A stretch of 49,654 nucleotides of DNA from an uncultured Alphaproteobacteria bacterium (GCA_944391375.1 CALXTJ010000004.1:1-49654); one strand, 5' to 3'; shown: positions 7,785-17,391, numbered from the stretch's first letter. Program-made: numbers and translations. Notes: a model not told the origin generated them from the sequence alone.

Positions 7785-10289
7785 TTAGCCGATTACGAGC
7801 TTGTCTTTATCGGCAGTTATCTTAACTTCGCTGTCATCTTTGATATCACCGTTTAAGAGCTTAATGGCGAGAGGATTTTCCACCTCTTGCTGAATAAGTC
7901 TTTTAAGAGGTCTTGCACCGAACTCTTTATCATAACCGTTTTCGGCAAGCCAGTTCAAGGCTTTGTCATCAAACTTTAAGGTTATGTGGTGATCATCCAA
8001 TCGTTTTTGCAAACGAGCCAGTTGAATTTCAACAATTTTTCTGATACTCTCCTTGCTAAGTGCATTAAAGACGATAATTTCATCCAAACGGTTAATAAAC
8101 TCCGGCCGGAAGAAACCTTTCAAGGCCTCACGCACATCCTTAACATTAGGATCGGCAATTAGGTTGGAAGTCATGATAAGAAAGGTATTTTTAAAATCTA
8201 CCGTTCTTCCCTGACCGTCGGTTAAACGACCGTCATCTAAAACTTGCAACAAAACATTAAACACATCCGGATGAGCCTTTTCCACCTCATCAAACAAAAT
8301 TACCTGATAAGGACGGCGTCTGACGGCTTCGGTTAAAACTCCGCCTTCATCGTATCCGACATATCCCGGAGGAGCACCGATTAAACGAGCAACGGAGTGC
8401 TTTTCCATATACTCGGACATATCAATTCTTAAGTAAGCGTTTTCCTCATCAAACAAGAACTCGGCCAAAGCCTTGGCAAGCTCGGTTTTACCGACACCCG
8501 TCGGACCTAAGAACAAAAATGAGCCTATCGGACGGTTCGGATCGCTTAAACCCGAACGCGAACGACGCACGGCGTTGGCCACGGCCGTAATGGCCTCATC
8601 TTGTCCGACAACGCGTTTGGCAATGGCGGTTTCCATATGGACCAGTTTTTCACGCTCGTTACTCATTAACTTGTCAACCGGAATTCCCGTCCATTTGGAA
8701 ACAACCTGAGCAATAACATCCGACGTAACGGTTTCTACGGCCGTATGTTCCTGAGCATGAGCGTTAATCTCGTTCAAGCGTTTTTCCAAATCCGGAATTT
8801 CTTTATATTGCAACTCTCCGGCTTTTTCGTATTGTCCGGCACGCAAAGCTTTATCAACCTCAATGCGGGCTTTATCCAAAGATTCACGGAGCTTTCCGGC
8901 TTCTTGAACGCTGCTCTTGCTGGCGTTCCATTTAGCATTTTCATCAGCCGATTCTTTTTCCAGCTCTTCAATTTCCTTTTCAATTTTTGCCAAACGCTCT
9001 TGGGAAGCCTTATCGGTTTCTTTCCGTAAAGCTTCGCGTTCAATTTTAAGCTGAATTAAGTGTCGGTCAATTTCATCCAAGTGTTCCGGCTTAGAGTCAA
9101 TGGCCATTCTTAAGCGGCTTGCGGCTTCATCAATAAGGTCAATAGCCTTATCGGGCAAAAATCTGTCGGTGATGTAACGATTAGACATTACCGCAGCAGC
9201 CACCAATGCGGCATCGGAAATTCTAACTCCGTGGTGCAGCTCATATTTTTCCTTAATACCCCGCAAGATGGAAATAGTATCTTCAACTTGCGGCTCATTT
9301 ACGAATACCGGTTGAAAACGACGAGCAAAGGCTTGGTCTTTTTCAATATATTTTTGATATTCTTTTAAGGTTGTGGCACCAATGCAGTGCAATTCACCGC
9401 GAGCCAAAGCCGGTTTTAACAAGTTGGAAGCATCCATGGAGCCCGATGTTGCACCGGCACCGACTACGGTGTGCATTTCATCAATGAACAATATAATTTG
9501 TCCGTTGGCGGCACTTACTTCTTGCAGCACGGCTTTTAACCGTTCCTCAAATTCACCGCGATATTTGGCTCCGGCAATAAGAGCACCCATGTCAAGGGCC
9601 ATCAAGCGTTTATGTTTTAAGCTTTCCGGAACATCACCGTTGACGATTCTTAAAGCCAACCCTTCAACAATGGCGGTTTTACCTACACCCGGCTCACCGA
9701 TTAAAATCGGGTTGTTTTTGGTTCGCCTGGAAAGTACCTGAATGGTATGTCTGATTTCCTCATCGCGTCCGATAACCGGATCAAGCTTACCTTGTGCCGC
9801 TCTTTCGGTATAATCGGTGGCATACTTTTTTAAGGCATCCATGGTATCTTCGGCAGTGGCACTCTGGGCGGTTCTGCCTTGCCGCATGTTGTTAATTACC
9901 TGATTAAGTTTTTTTAGGTCTACTCCATACGATTTGGCAGTTAATAAGGCCTGTAATATCCGCTCTACCGTTACAAATGAATCTCCGGCTTTAAGAGCGG
10001 TTTGTTCGGCCAAATCCAAAGCCTTAAAAAAAGCCTGCGAAGCCGAAATTTGTACCGAGTTCCCTTCAACTTTCGGGAGCTTGTCTACATCTTCATTAAC
10101 CTGCTCACGCACTTTTTCAACATCGGCACCGGTTTGGGCAATCAAGGACGAAGCCATACCTTCCTTATCATCCAGCATAACTTTAAGCAAGTGCTCAGGA
10201 GCCAAAAACTGGTTAGAATTTCTGGCGGCCAAAGATTGAGCAGCTTGAATAAAGCCTTGTGATCTGTCGGTTAATTTTTCCATATTCAT
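7785..10289 (-). CDS. clpB: ATP-dependent disaggregase ClpB
   Basis: This hexameric Hsp100 chaperone threads aggregated proteins through its pore together with DnaK. The 834-residue protein has the two Clp-N repeats (about 1-145), AAA-1 with Walker A GEPGVGKT (198-205) and [12 protein letters not shown], a long coiled-coil middle domain (about 390-510) and AAA-2 with GPTGVGKT and [13 protein letters not shown]. The middle domain distinguishes ClpB from ClpA and ClpC. It is about 20 residues shorter than E. coli ClpB; the shortening is visible between TSNL and [17 protein letters not shown] lies 10 bases before the first of two near-adjacent ATGs. A heat-shock-type promoter lies about 30-55 bp upstream. 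Confidence 0.97.
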   Translation of the reverse strand: MNMEKLTDRSQGFIQAAQSLAARNSNQFLAPEHLLKVMLDDKEGMASSLIAQTGADVEKVREQVNEDVDKLPKVEGNSVQISASQAFFKALDLAEQTALKAGDSFVTVERILQALLTAKSYGVDLKKLNQVINNMRQGRTAQSATAEDTMDALKKYATDYTERAAQGKLDPVIGRDEEIRHTIQVLSRRTKNNPILIGEPGVGKTAIVEGLALRIVNGDVPESLKHKRLMALDMGALIAGAKYRGEFEERLKAVLQEVSAANGQIILFIDEMHTVVGAGATSGSMDASNLLKPALARGELHCIGATTLKEYQKYIEKDQAFARRFQPVFVNEPQVEDTISILRGIKEKYELHHGVRISDAALVAAAVMSNRYITDRFLPDKAIDLIDEAASRLRMAIDSKPEHLDEIDRHLIQLKIEREALRKETDKASQERLAKIEKEIEELEKESADENAKWNASKSSVQEAGKLRESLDKARIEVDKALRAGQYEKAGELQYKEIPDLEKRLNEINAHAQEHTAVETVTSDVIAQVVSKWTGIPVDKLMSNEREKLVHMETAIAKRVVGQDEAITAVANAVRRSRSGLSDPNRPIGSFLFLGPTGVGKTELAKALAEFLFDEENAYLRIDMSEYMEKHSVARLIGAPPGYVGYDEGGVLTEAVRRRPYQVILFDEVEKAHPDVFNVLLQVLDDGRLTDGQGRTVDFKNTFLIMTSNLIADPNVKDVREALKGFFRPEFINRLDEIIVFNALSKESIRKIVEIQLARLQKRLDDHHITLKFDDKALNWLAENGYDKEFGARPLKRLIQQEVENPLAIKLLNGDIKDDSEVKITADKDKLVIG

Positions 10290-10317
10290 GTTTTTAGTAT
10301 CCTTTCATAGTATTTAA

Positions 10318-10346
10318 ATATAGGAAGAGATATTCAAACCTGCAAG
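10318..10346 (-). promoter_or_regulatory. Candidate RpoH (sigma32) heat-shock promoter of clpB
   Basis: Read on the minus strand, CTTG (10346-10343), an 18-bp spacer and CCTATAT (10324-10318) match the alphaproteobacterial heat-shock form CTTG-N17/18-CYTATNT exactly. It lies 29 bp upstream of the clpB start, as expected for a heat-shock gene. Confidence 0.6.
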
Positions 10347-10445
10347 ATAACACCGATAATAAAACGCATATAAAATTGTTAATAAGGTTATAGTTAAGGT
10401 ATTAAAATCGTTGCAAAGGTGTAATATATGTTATGAGGAAATAAA

Positions 10446-11186
10446 ATGAACCGACGCGACTTTTTAATAAATTCAATACTGGCAATAGGCGGCAGCTATG
10501 TATTATCCGGCTGCGATGAAAAGCCTGTGCGTCAAGTTACATCAAACCAAGGAGGAAACATGAAAGTTTTAATGATTAACGGCAGTTCTCATGAAAAGGG
10601 TTGTACTTTTACTGCATTAAGCGAAGTTGCCAAAGAACTGAATAAAGAAGGCATTGAAACGGAGATTATTCAACTGGGTACGGCGGCATATCGGGATTGC
10701 ATAGGCTGCGGAGCCTGCCGCAAATTAAACGGACGCTGCGTTTTTGATGATGACATAGTCAATAAAATTATAGAAAAGGCAGAAAGTTCCGATGGTTTTG
10801 TATTCGGCTCACCCGTATATTATGCCCACCCGTCGGGAAGATTATTATCGGTTTTAGACAGAGCTTTTTATGCCGGAGGCAAGGCCTTTGCTTTTAAGCC
10901 GGCAGCGGCGGTTGTTTCGGCTCGTCGGGCAGGTACGGTGGCTTCCATTGATGTTATCAATAAATACTTTACCATAAATAAAATGCCGGTTGTTTCATCT
11001 TCTTACTGGAATGAGGTTCACGGCAGTACGGCCGAAGATGTCTTACAAGACAAAGAAGGCGTGCAAACCATGCATAACTTAGGCAAGAATATGGCATATA
11101 TGTTAAAAGCCCTTGCCCAAGCCAAACAGCAAGGACTTACCTGGCAAGAATTGGAAACCGGCAACCGCACCAATTTTATAAGGTAA
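10446..11186 (+). CDS. Flavodoxin-fold NAD(P)H:FMN reductase / iron-sulfur flavoprotein with Tat-lipoprotein-like leader
   Basis: The 246-residue product starts MNRRDFLINSILAIGGSYVLSGC: a twin arginine, a hydrophobic stretch and a lipobox ending at Cys23. This is a typical Tat-type lipoprotein leader. From residue 39 (MKVLMINGSSHEKG) it is a flavodoxin-like fold with the FMN phosphate loop NGSSHEKGCT and FGSPVYYAHPSG. Cys85, 88, 91 and 98 form Cx2Cx2Cx6C, resembling the compact cluster motif of Isf-type iron-sulfur flavoproteins, so a 4Fe-4S cluster is possible. GAGG precedes ATG 10446 by 7 bases, but AAGGAGG also lies 4 bases before the internal ATG at 10560, so a leaderless 208-residue form may be made. 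The substrate is unknown. It lies 96 bp upstream of the exporter operon. Confidence 0.8.
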   Translation: MNRRDFLINSILAIGGSYVLSGCDEKPVRQVTSNQGGNMKVLMINGSSHEKGCTFTALSEVAKELNKEGIETEIIQLGTAAYRDCIGCGACRKLNGRCVFDDDIVNKIIEKAESSDGFVFGSPVYYAHPSGRLLSVLDRAFYAGGKAFAFKPAAAVVSARRAGTVASIDVINKYFTINKMPVVSSSYWNEVHGSTAEDVLQDKEGVQTMHNLGKNMAYMLKALAQAKQQGLTWQELETGNRTNFIR

Positions 11187-11282
11187 TTTACAGACCATAT
11201 TTTACTAAAATTTGCTTGCGGAAAACACAAGCATTGTGGTACAATAACCCATTATTAGTATGGTAACCGGCGGAGATTGATT

Positions 11283-12017
11283 ATGAATAAAAAAACTATC
11301 GTCGTATTGGGTATAGGCCTACTGGTGTTGGTGTCGGCTTTAATTAGACAGTTGATGTTTAATAAAGTATTTTTGTATGCCGGTACCATAGAAACCACAA
11401 AAGTTATGATATCTTCAAAATTAAGCTCTGACATTGTTGAATATAAAGTAGATGAAGGTGATACGGTTACTAAAGGACAGCTTCTTATAGAATTAAGCTG
11501 CGATACTTATAAAGTTGCAGCTCGGCAGATAAATAATGACTATGAACGAGCCGCAGCTCTGGTGCAAAAAGACCATATTTCCAAAGCTGCCTACGATGTT
11601 GCCGAAAAAAATAAACGCGATAATGATTTAAAATTACAGTGGTGTCAAATAACTTCGCCGTTAGATGGTACGGTTATTACCAAGTTTAGAGAAAACGGCG
11701 AGGTCGTTGCCGCCGGAGAAACCTTGTTGTCCATTGCCGATACTTACGATGTTTATGCTTACTTTTATGTTCCGCATAATGAAGTTTACAAATTAAAAGT
11801 CGGGCAAAAAGTTATCGGTATTTTGCCTGAAGATAACAATCGTCGGTTTACGGGGCATATTACCAAAATCAGCGAAGAGGCGGAATTTACGCCCAAAAAT
11901 GTTCAAACTCGTGAAGAAAGAACGCGTTTGGTATACGGCATAAAAGTAGAGTTTGACAATCCGGATTTAATCTTAAAAGCCGGTATGACCATAGAAAGTT
12001 CTTTAAGCAATGAATAA
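11283..12017 (+). CDS. HlyD/YbhG-type periplasmic adaptor (membrane fusion) protein
   Basis: A 244-residue adaptor anchored by one N-terminal membrane helix (TIVVLGIGLLVLVSALI). It has a split biotinyl-lipoyl domain (VMISSKLSSDIVEYKVDEGDTVTKGQ and later CQITSPLDGTVITKFRENGEVV) separated by a very short helical hairpin, then a beta-barrel part (YAYFYVPHNEVYKLKVGQKV). Such proteins link an inner-membrane pump to an outer-membrane channel. The frame opens at TTG 11277, but GGAG 7 bases before ATG 11283 fixes the start. The 3' end overlaps the first ATPase gene by 8 bases. The hairpin is shorter than in HlyD/AcrA, as in YbhG/YhiI-like adaptors of ABC-2 exporters. The exported substrate is unknown. 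Confidence 0.85.
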   Translation: MNKKTIVVLGIGLLVLVSALIRQLMFNKVFLYAGTIETTKVMISSKLSSDIVEYKVDEGDTVTKGQLLIELSCDTYKVAARQINNDYERAAALVQKDHISKAAYDVAEKNKRDNDLKLQWCQITSPLDGTVITKFRENGEVVAAGETLLSIADTYDVYAYFYVPHNEVYKLKVGQKVIGILPEDNNRRFTGHITKISEEAEFTPKNVQTREERTRLVYGIKVEFDNPDLILKAGMTIESSLSNE

Positions 12018-12741
12018 CTTTGCCATAGAAGTTACCGATTTATGCAAAAGGTTTGGCGATATTGAAGCGTTGAAAAAGGTTTCCATGAGCTTTCAAACCG
12101 GAAAGCTTTACGGAATTATCGGACCGGCAGGAGCCGGCAAGACCACACTTTTCAGAATAATGCTGGGCTTGATGAATAAAGACAGTGGTAACATAGCCTA
12201 TCAATTTAACTCAAAAGATATTACGGTTGATGAGTTTCGTAATTATACGGCATATATGCCGCAAACGCAGAGTTTATACGCTGATTTGTCGGTAGAAGAG
12301 CATCTGGAATTTTTCAGGGATTTGTATGGTATTTCCGGTCAAGATTATTTGGATAAAAAGCAAGAACTGCTAAAAATGACGCGTCTTGATAAGTTTTTAT
12401 CTCGTCCGGCCGGACAATTATCGGGCGGCATGTATAAAAAGTTAGGTTTGATGTGTGCTTTGTTAAGATCTCCTAAGGTTATGCTTTTAGATGAGCCGAC
12501 CAACGGGGTTGACCCGATAAGTCGTCGGGAGTTTTGGGATATGTTGCACATTTCAGTGGAACAGGGCATTTTAGTTTTAATGACAACAGCCTACATGGAT
12601 GAAGCCGAGCGATGTTCGGAAGTGGTGCTGATGGAGGAAGGGCATGTTTTAGGCAGCGGCGAACCCAAGGAGTTGTTACAAAAAGCTCAAGTTAAAGATT
12701 TTGACGAATTCTTTTTACAAAGGGGAGGCGTCAAAAAATGA
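12010..12741 (+). CDS. ABC-2 exporter ATPase, first subunit (YbhF N-half-like)
   Basis: A 243-residue nucleotide-binding subunit with Walker A GPAGAGKT (38-45), signature LSGGM (137-141), Walker B VMLLDEP (157-163) and D-loop GVDP. The H-loop histidine is missing: the family TTHYMDEA reads TTAYMDEA, with Ala194. It overlaps the adaptor gene by 8 bases and the second ATPase by 4, so the five exporter genes form one tight operon. In E. coli YbhF the two ATPase units are fused; here they are separate genes. The role is energising export by the two downstream permeases, with one weakened ATP site likely. Confidence 0.88.
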   Translation: MNNFAIEVTDLCKRFGDIEALKKVSMSFQTGKLYGIIGPAGAGKTTLFRIMLGLMNKDSGNIAYQFNSKDITVDEFRNYTAYMPQTQSLYADLSVEEHLEFFRDLYGISGQDYLDKKQELLKMTRLDKFLSRPAGQLSGGMYKKLGLMCALLRSPKVMLLDEPTNGVDPISRREFWDMLHISVEQGILVLMTTAYMDEAERCSEVVLMEEGHVLGSGEPKELLQKAQVKDFDEFFLQRGGVKK

Positions 12742-13649
12742 GTGATTATATTGTTGAGGTAGAAAATTTATCGGTAAAATTCGGTAATTTTTATGCGGTA
12801 AAAAATATATCATTTAAGGTAAAAAAAGGCGAAATATTCGGCTTTTTGGGAGCAAACGGTGCCGGAAAAACTACCACCATTCGTGTTTTATGCGGATTAT
12901 TACCGGCAAGCGAAGGTAAAGTTATTATAGACGGAGTAGAGTTTGTGAAAGGTAAAGAAAATATCATCAAACAGAAAGTCGGCTATATGTCGCAACACTT
13001 TACCTTATATGATGACTTATCAATTAAAGAGAATATGGATTTTGCCGCCGGTATTCGTAAGCTTGCCAAAGATGAGTATGAAACTCGTCGGCAAAAATTG
13101 CTGGAATTTATAGATTTTAAGCAGGATTTATCAACCGTTGTCAAAGATTTACCGGGAGGTATCAAGCAGGAAATAGCTTTATGCCAGTCGCTTTTGCATA
13201 ATCCTAAGCTGGTGTTTTTGGATGAGCCGACTGCAGGTGTGGCTCCGGCTGCTCGTTATCGTTTTTGGGAGCTCATTAGGACTTTGGCACATCAAGGTAA
13301 AACCATTTTTGTAACCACTCACTACATGGACGAAGCGGAAAATTGCGGCCGTATAGCCTTAATGCGTTCCGGTGAGCTTATAGAATTGGATTCGCCGGAG
13401 AATTTGAAAGCCAAAACTTTTAAGCGGCAGATGTATAATTTTACTCCCAAGACAAAAGAGTGGATATTGCCGGATAAAAAAGACTTTGCCATTTTTGAAC
13501 CTTACGGACAGCACTATCATGTTTTGTTTAATGATAATGCCGATGAAGAAAAGCTCTTAAAAAAACTGAGTAAAAATTTTGAAATTGAAAAAATAAATCC
13601 GTCGTTGGAAGATGTTTTTATTCGTGTGGTGGAGGGACAAAACCGATGA
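12738..13649 (+). CDS. ABC-2 exporter ATPase, second subunit (YbhF C-half-like)
   Basis: A 303-residue subunit with Walker A GANGAGKT (38-45), Walker B LVFLDEP (158-164) and an intact H-loop TTHYMDEA (His195). Its signature is LPGGI (138-142) rather than LSGGQ, and the D-loop is GVAP with Ala169 replacing Asp. After residue 215 a roughly 85-residue C-terminal extension (TFKRQMYNF to IRVVEGQNR) resembles the tail found in ABC-2 ATPases. Starts and stops overlap by ATGA on both sides. The substitutions are complementary to those in the first ATPase, which suggests an asymmetric heterodimer. Confidence 0.88.
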   Translation: MSDYIVEVENLSVKFGNFYAVKNISFKVKKGEIFGFLGANGAGKTTTIRVLCGLLPASEGKVIIDGVEFVKGKENIIKQKVGYMSQHFTLYDDLSIKENMDFAAGIRKLAKDEYETRRQKLLEFIDFKQDLSTVVKDLPGGIKQEIALCQSLLHNPKLVFLDEPTAGVAPAARYRFWELIRTLAHQGKTIFVTTHYMDEAENCGRIALMRSGELIELDSPENLKAKTFKRQMYNFTPKTKEWILPDKKDFAIFEPYGQHYHVLFNDNADEEKLLKKLSKNFEIEKINPSLEDVFIRVVEGQNR

Positions 13650-14767
13650 AAATGTTTTCTTGCACACGAGCCGGAGCGATTTTTAAGAAAGAATTTAAGC
13701 ACATTTTTCGTGATCCTTTTACTCTGATGATGGCATTGTTGTTGCCGCTTTTGATTGTGTTGATTTTAGGAAATTGCATAGAATTTAATGTTCAGGAAAT
13801 AGATTTAGCCTATTGGGACCAAGATAAAACCGAAAGCTCACGCAAATTGGTGGAAACCTTTGGCAGTTCGGATTATTTTCGCCCCTATGAGGTAAACGAT
13901 CCCGACAAAGGCTTTGCCGATGTGGTTTCCGAACATGCCAAGGCGATGCTGATTATTCCCCCTGAGTTTGAAAAAAATTTTGTAACGGGCCGCAAGGCAG
14001 ATGTGCAAATCTTGCTAGACGGTGCGGATAATTCCTCCATTTCGGCCATTAACAATTACCTTAACACCATAAATACCGATGCCGTATATAAAATAAAAGA
14101 CATCCCGCCGACAGATGATTCTTTGCTGCAATTTAAAACGCGGTACTTGTTTAACCCGGAATTAAATTCCAAATGGTTTTCCATACCCGGAATTTCGGCG
14201 GTAATTATTGCCCTGGTGGCCATTATGCTAACGGCTCTGACCATTTGTAAAGAGTGGGAGCAAGGTTCTATGGAAATGTTGCTTTCTACGCCGGTAACAT
14301 CAATGGAAATAATGTTTGGCAAGCTTCTGCCGTATGCGGTTTTAAGCTTTTGCGGATTTATAATTGTATATGTGGCGGCCAGGCTGATTTTCGGTATACC
14401 GTTTGTCGGGAGTTATTTTATTTTGATTTTAGCTACCGTATTGTTTATTTTTGATTATCTGGCATTAGGATTATATGTTTCGGTCATAAGTCATGAACAG
14501 CAGGTGGCAATTCAATATGCGGCAACGATAGGTTTGCTGCCGACGGCATTATTATCGGGATTTATTTTCCCGATACAGTATATGCCGCAGATATTTCAGT
14601 GGGTATCGGCTTTATTTCCGGCCCGATTTTATATTGAGATATCCCGAGATCAATTTTTAAAAGCCAGCAGTTTTGAGGATTTAATTGTTCCGTTTACGGC
14701 ACTTTTTATTCAGGCAGTGGTGTTAATGAGTGCCTGTGTTTGGCGGTTTAGGAGGACCTTGGAATGA
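13646..14767 (+). CDS. ABC-2 type permease (YbhS-like)
   Basis: A 373-residue inner-membrane subunit with the ABC-2 layout: an amphipathic KKEFKHIFRDPFTLMMALLLPLLIVLILG segment leading into the first membrane helix, a periplasmic domain of about 130 residues, then five helices in the C-terminal half starting at ISAVIIALVAIMLTAL. The cytoplasmic coupling motif KEWEQGSMEMLLSTPVTSMEIMFGKLLPY is typical of the YbhS/YbhR group. It overlaps the ATPase gene by 4 bases and the next permease by 4. The two permeases presumably form a heterodimeric channel. The substrate cannot be read from the sequence. Confidence 0.88.
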   Translation: MKMFSCTRAGAIFKKEFKHIFRDPFTLMMALLLPLLIVLILGNCIEFNVQEIDLAYWDQDKTESSRKLVETFGSSDYFRPYEVNDPDKGFADVVSEHAKAMLIIPPEFEKNFVTGRKADVQILLDGADNSSISAINNYLNTINTDAVYKIKDIPPTDDSLLQFKTRYLFNPELNSKWFSIPGISAVIIALVAIMLTALTICKEWEQGSMEMLLSTPVTSMEIMFGKLLPYAVLSFCGFIIVYVAARLIFGIPFVGSYFILILATVLFIFDYLALGLYVSVISHEQQVAIQYAATIGLLPTALLSGFIFPIQYMPQIFQWVSALFPARFYIEISRDQFLKASSFEDLIVPFTALFIQAVVLMSACVWRFRRTLE

Positions 14768-15852
14768 TTTTATTAAGCTTTATAAAAAAGGAGCTGATAA
14801 GCTTATTAAGAGATCCGGTTATGTTAGCCGCCATTTTGATTATGCCGATGGTGCAAGTTGTGGTGTTAAGCCAAGCCATTACCATGGAAGCCCGCAATTT
14901 GCATTTGGTGGTAGATAGCAACGGTGATGATTATGTGTTAGACCGTATTTACGATCACGCTTTAGGTTCGGGGTGGTTTGAAAAAGTTGCCCCGCTTCAA
15001 GAAAGTGCTATGGAAGCCGTACAATCCGGTAAAGCCGATGTTGCCATAATAGCGCCCCCGGGGGGATTGACCAAATCGTTATTAAGAAACGAAGGACGGC
15101 TGCAAATTTTAATTGATGCCACCAATGTGCTGAAGGCTCAAAGCATTGAAGGTTATTTGCAGGCTATTATCTCTCAGGTTATGCAAGAAGAAATGCATAT
15201 TAAGGTATCACAGCCGATAATTTTTAATACACGGATTTTATTTAATCCGCAACTGGATACGCAACATTTTTTAATTCCGGCGATTTTGGCCATTTTGGTA
15301 TTGATGTCGCTTTTAACTTTGATATGTATTTCTTTAACCCGAGAAAAGGAAAGAGGAACGATAGAAACTTTAATTTCGGCGCCGATATCCAAATATGACA
15401 TTATTTTCGGTAAAGTTGTTCCGTATATTTTGGTAGCACTGGTTAATATGTTTCTTATTCAAAGCATCGGGGTATTGTTGTTTGCCTTACCGTTTAAGGG
15501 ATCATTTTTAATGTTTATGGCCTCGTTTGTGTGTTTTTGCGTTCCGGCAACGGCAATTGCGGTATGGCTTTCCACCTATACGCACACGCAGCAACAAGCA
15601 ATGCTGGGAATGATAATTATTTTATTTTTATCACTGATGTTATCGGGAGCCTTATTCCCGATAGAAAATATGCCGTTGGTATTGCAATATGTAGCACAAT
15701 TAAATCCGCTCACTCATTTTACTTATTTAACCCGAAATATTATCTTAAAAGGAGCGGGGTGGAATTACTTTTTTGAACATGCTTCGGTAATGTTGGGAGT
15801 GGGAGCTTTTATAGCCTTTTTTGCCATAAAGAGATTTAAGACCACTTTATAA
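14764..15852 (+). CDS. ABC-2 type permease (YbhR-like)
   Basis: A 362-residue paralogue of the preceding gene with the same topology: KKELISLLRDPVMLAAILIMP into helix 1, a periplasmic domain, then REKERGTIETLISAPISKYDIIFGKVVPYIL and a cluster of C-terminal helices ending SVMLGVGAFIAFFAIKRF. It is the last gene of the adaptor-ATPase-ATPase-permease-permease set. No terminator is visible before mltG, which starts 66 bp later. The assignment to the YbhGFSR-like exporter group is firm from order and motifs; drug, cation or lipid export would be guesses. Confidence 0.88.
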   Translation: MILLSFIKKELISLLRDPVMLAAILIMPMVQVVVLSQAITMEARNLHLVVDSNGDDYVLDRIYDHALGSGWFEKVAPLQESAMEAVQSGKADVAIIAPPGGLTKSLLRNEGRLQILIDATNVLKAQSIEGYLQAIISQVMQEEMHIKVSQPIIFNTRILFNPQLDTQHFLIPAILAILVLMSLLTLICISLTREKERGTIETLISAPISKYDIIFGKVVPYILVALVNMFLIQSIGVLLFALPFKGSFLMFMASFVCFCVPATAIAVWLSTYTHTQQQAMLGMIIILFLSLMLSGALFPIENMPLVLQYVAQLNPLTHFTYLTRNIILKGAGWNYFFEHASVMLGVGAFIAFFAIKRFKTTL

Positions 15853-15864
15853 AATTATGGCAAC

Positions 15865-15893
15865 TTGACAATAAGTTTCGGATTAGGTAGTTT
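15865..15893 (+). promoter_or_regulatory. Candidate promoter of mltG-mscL
   Basis: A perfect TTGACA (15865-15870) followed after 17 bp by TAGTTT (15888-15893), 25 bp upstream of the mltG ATG. The -10 box is weak, so confidence is modest. Confidence 0.4.
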
Positions 15894-15918
15894 AAAACCA
15901 AATAAAAGAGGGAAACAG

Positions 15919-16887
15919 ATGAGAAGTTTTTTAGTTAAAGGCTTAATGGTTTTAATAGCCTTGCAGATACCGTTTAGTTTTTTTAACTGGCAAGTTCATA
16001 AACCATTGTCGATGACAAGCCCGATTGTGGTGGAAATGCCCAAAGGTGGCAATGCCGGGGTATTAGCTAAACAGTTAAAAGAAGAAGGAGTGGTAAAATT
16101 TCCGTTATGGGTAAAGTTGACTTCACGAGCTTTTGGCTATGATAAAAAGTTAAAAGCCGGAGAATATAAGTTATTACCGGGGATGTCGTTATTGGATGTA
16201 TTGGAAAAGGTGTCATCGGGAAAGGTAGTTTTACACCGCTTGACTTTACCGGAGGGTTTAACCACAAACCAGATGCTCAAAATTATAGAAAATAACGAGT
16301 TATTGACAGGTCCGATAACCGAGCCGGTTAAAGAAGGGGAACTGTTGCCGGAAACTTACAGTTTTCATAAAGGGGAGAGTCGTAACAAGTTTATTGTCAA
16401 TGCCAAAAAAGCCATGGATAAAGCCTTAAACGAGGCATGGGAAGGAAGGGATGAAGACCTGCCTTTAAATTCTCAAGAGGAATTGTTGATTTTAGCTTCC
16501 ATTATTGAAAAAGAAACAGGTGTGGATGCGGAAAGACAAAAGGTGGCCTCGGTCTTTGTTAATAGGTTGAATAAGGACATGTTACTACAAACCGATCCGA
16601 CGGTAATTTATGCCATAACACTGGGAAAGGAAGACTTGGGAAGGAGTTTAAAGCGGAAAGATTTACAGGTAGATAGTCCTTATAACACTTACAAAAACAA
16701 GGGCTTGCCGCCGACACCGATTTGCAATCCGGGGTTGGAGGCTTTACAGGCGGCGGCACATCCCGCAGATACCGATTATTTATTTTTCGTGGCCGACGGT
16801 AAGGGAGGGCATAATTTTGCCAAGAGTTTGGATGAACATAATCGTAATGTAAAAAGTTGGGTAAACAGTTTAAGGAAACAGAAATGA
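15919..16887 (+). CDS. mltG: Endolytic murein transglycosylase MltG (YceG-like)
   Basis: MltG cuts nascent glycan strands inside the chain and acts as a terminase of peptidoglycan synthesis. The 322-residue protein has an N-terminal membrane anchor ([18 protein letters not shown]), a LysM-like region ([20 protein letters not shown] to [20 protein letters not shown]) and the YceG catalytic domain with the glutamate Glu197 in [12 protein letters not shown], plus DPTVIYA and [21 protein letters not shown]. The frame extends upstream to TTG 15865, but AGAGGGAAACAG immediately precedes ATG 15919. The alphaproteobacterial acpP-fabF-mltG string is broken here, because mltG lies 8 kb from fabF. It overlaps mscL by 4 bases. 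Confidence 0.95.
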   Translation: MRSFLVKGLMVLIALQIPFSFFNWQVHKPLSMTSPIVVEMPKGGNAGVLAKQLKEEGVVKFPLWVKLTSRAFGYDKKLKAGEYKLLPGMSLLDVLEKVSSGKVVLHRLTLPEGLTTNQMLKIIENNELLTGPITEPVKEGELLPETYSFHKGESRNKFIVNAKKAMDKALNEAWEGRDEDLPLNSQEELLILASIIEKETGVDAERQKVASVFVNRLNKDMLLQTDPTVIYAITLGKEDLGRSLKRKDLQVDSPYNTYKNKGLPPTPICNPGLEALQAAAHPADTDYLFFVADGKGGHNFAKSLDEHNRNVKSWVNSLRKQK

Positions 16888-17366
16888 TAAAAAACTTCAT
16901 AAATGAGTTTAAGAAGTTTGCCTTAAGGGGCAATGTAATAGATATGGCAGTAGGTATTATTATCGGAGCCTCTTTTAGCAAGATAGTGGATTCCTTGGTA
17001 AAAGACATAATAATGCCGCCACTGGGCTTATTGTTGGGAAAAGTAGATTTCACGAACTTATTTTTAGTATTGAATGATGGCGTAACCGAAGGACCTTACG
17101 CATCATTGGAGGCGGCCCAAAGTGCGGGAGCCATAACCTTAAATATCGGTTTATTTATAAATACACTGCTAAGTTTTGTAATAGTAGCGTTTGCGATATT
17201 TTTACTGATAAAGAGCATCAACACTTTGCAAGATAAGGTACTGGCAGCGGAAAAAAGGGCGGCAGATAAAGAGGAAGCGGCAACCACAAAGACTTGCCCG
17301 TATTGCTGTAGCGATATACCGTTACAAGCCACGCGTTGCCCGCATTGCACCTCCAAGTTAAAGTAG
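16884..17366 (+). CDS. mscL: Large-conductance mechanosensitive channel MscL with C-terminal zinc ribbon
   Basis: MscL opens under membrane tension during osmotic downshock. The protein has helix 1 ([30 protein letters not shown]), a periplasmic loop and helix 2 ([23 protein letters not shown]), followed by the cytoplasmic helix. It is 160 residues against about 136 for E. coli; the extra tail carries Cys138, Cys141, Cys152 and Cys155 in CPYC...CPHC, a rubredoxin-type zinc ribbon. AAGGAAACAGAA before ATG 16884 and the ATGA overlap with mltG fix the start; the longer frame from 16857 lies within mltG. The linked pair suggests envelope-stress coupling, which is inference. Confidence 0.93.
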   Translation: MIKNFINEFKKFALRGNVIDMAVGIIIGASFSKIVDSLVKDIIMPPLGLLLGKVDFTNLFLVLNDGVTEGPYASLEAAQSAGAITLNIGLFINTLLSFVIVAFAIFLLIKSINTLQDKVLAAEKRAADKEEAATTKTCPYCCSDIPLQATRCPHCTSKLK

Positions 17367-17391
17367 TGGTTTTTAGATACATTGCTTTAAT

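Noticed and set aside
16559-17053. A 164-residue open frame on the minus strand across mltG and mscL
   Set aside because: It is antisense to two clear genes, has no ribosome site and no recognisable family; it follows from the codon use of the real genes.
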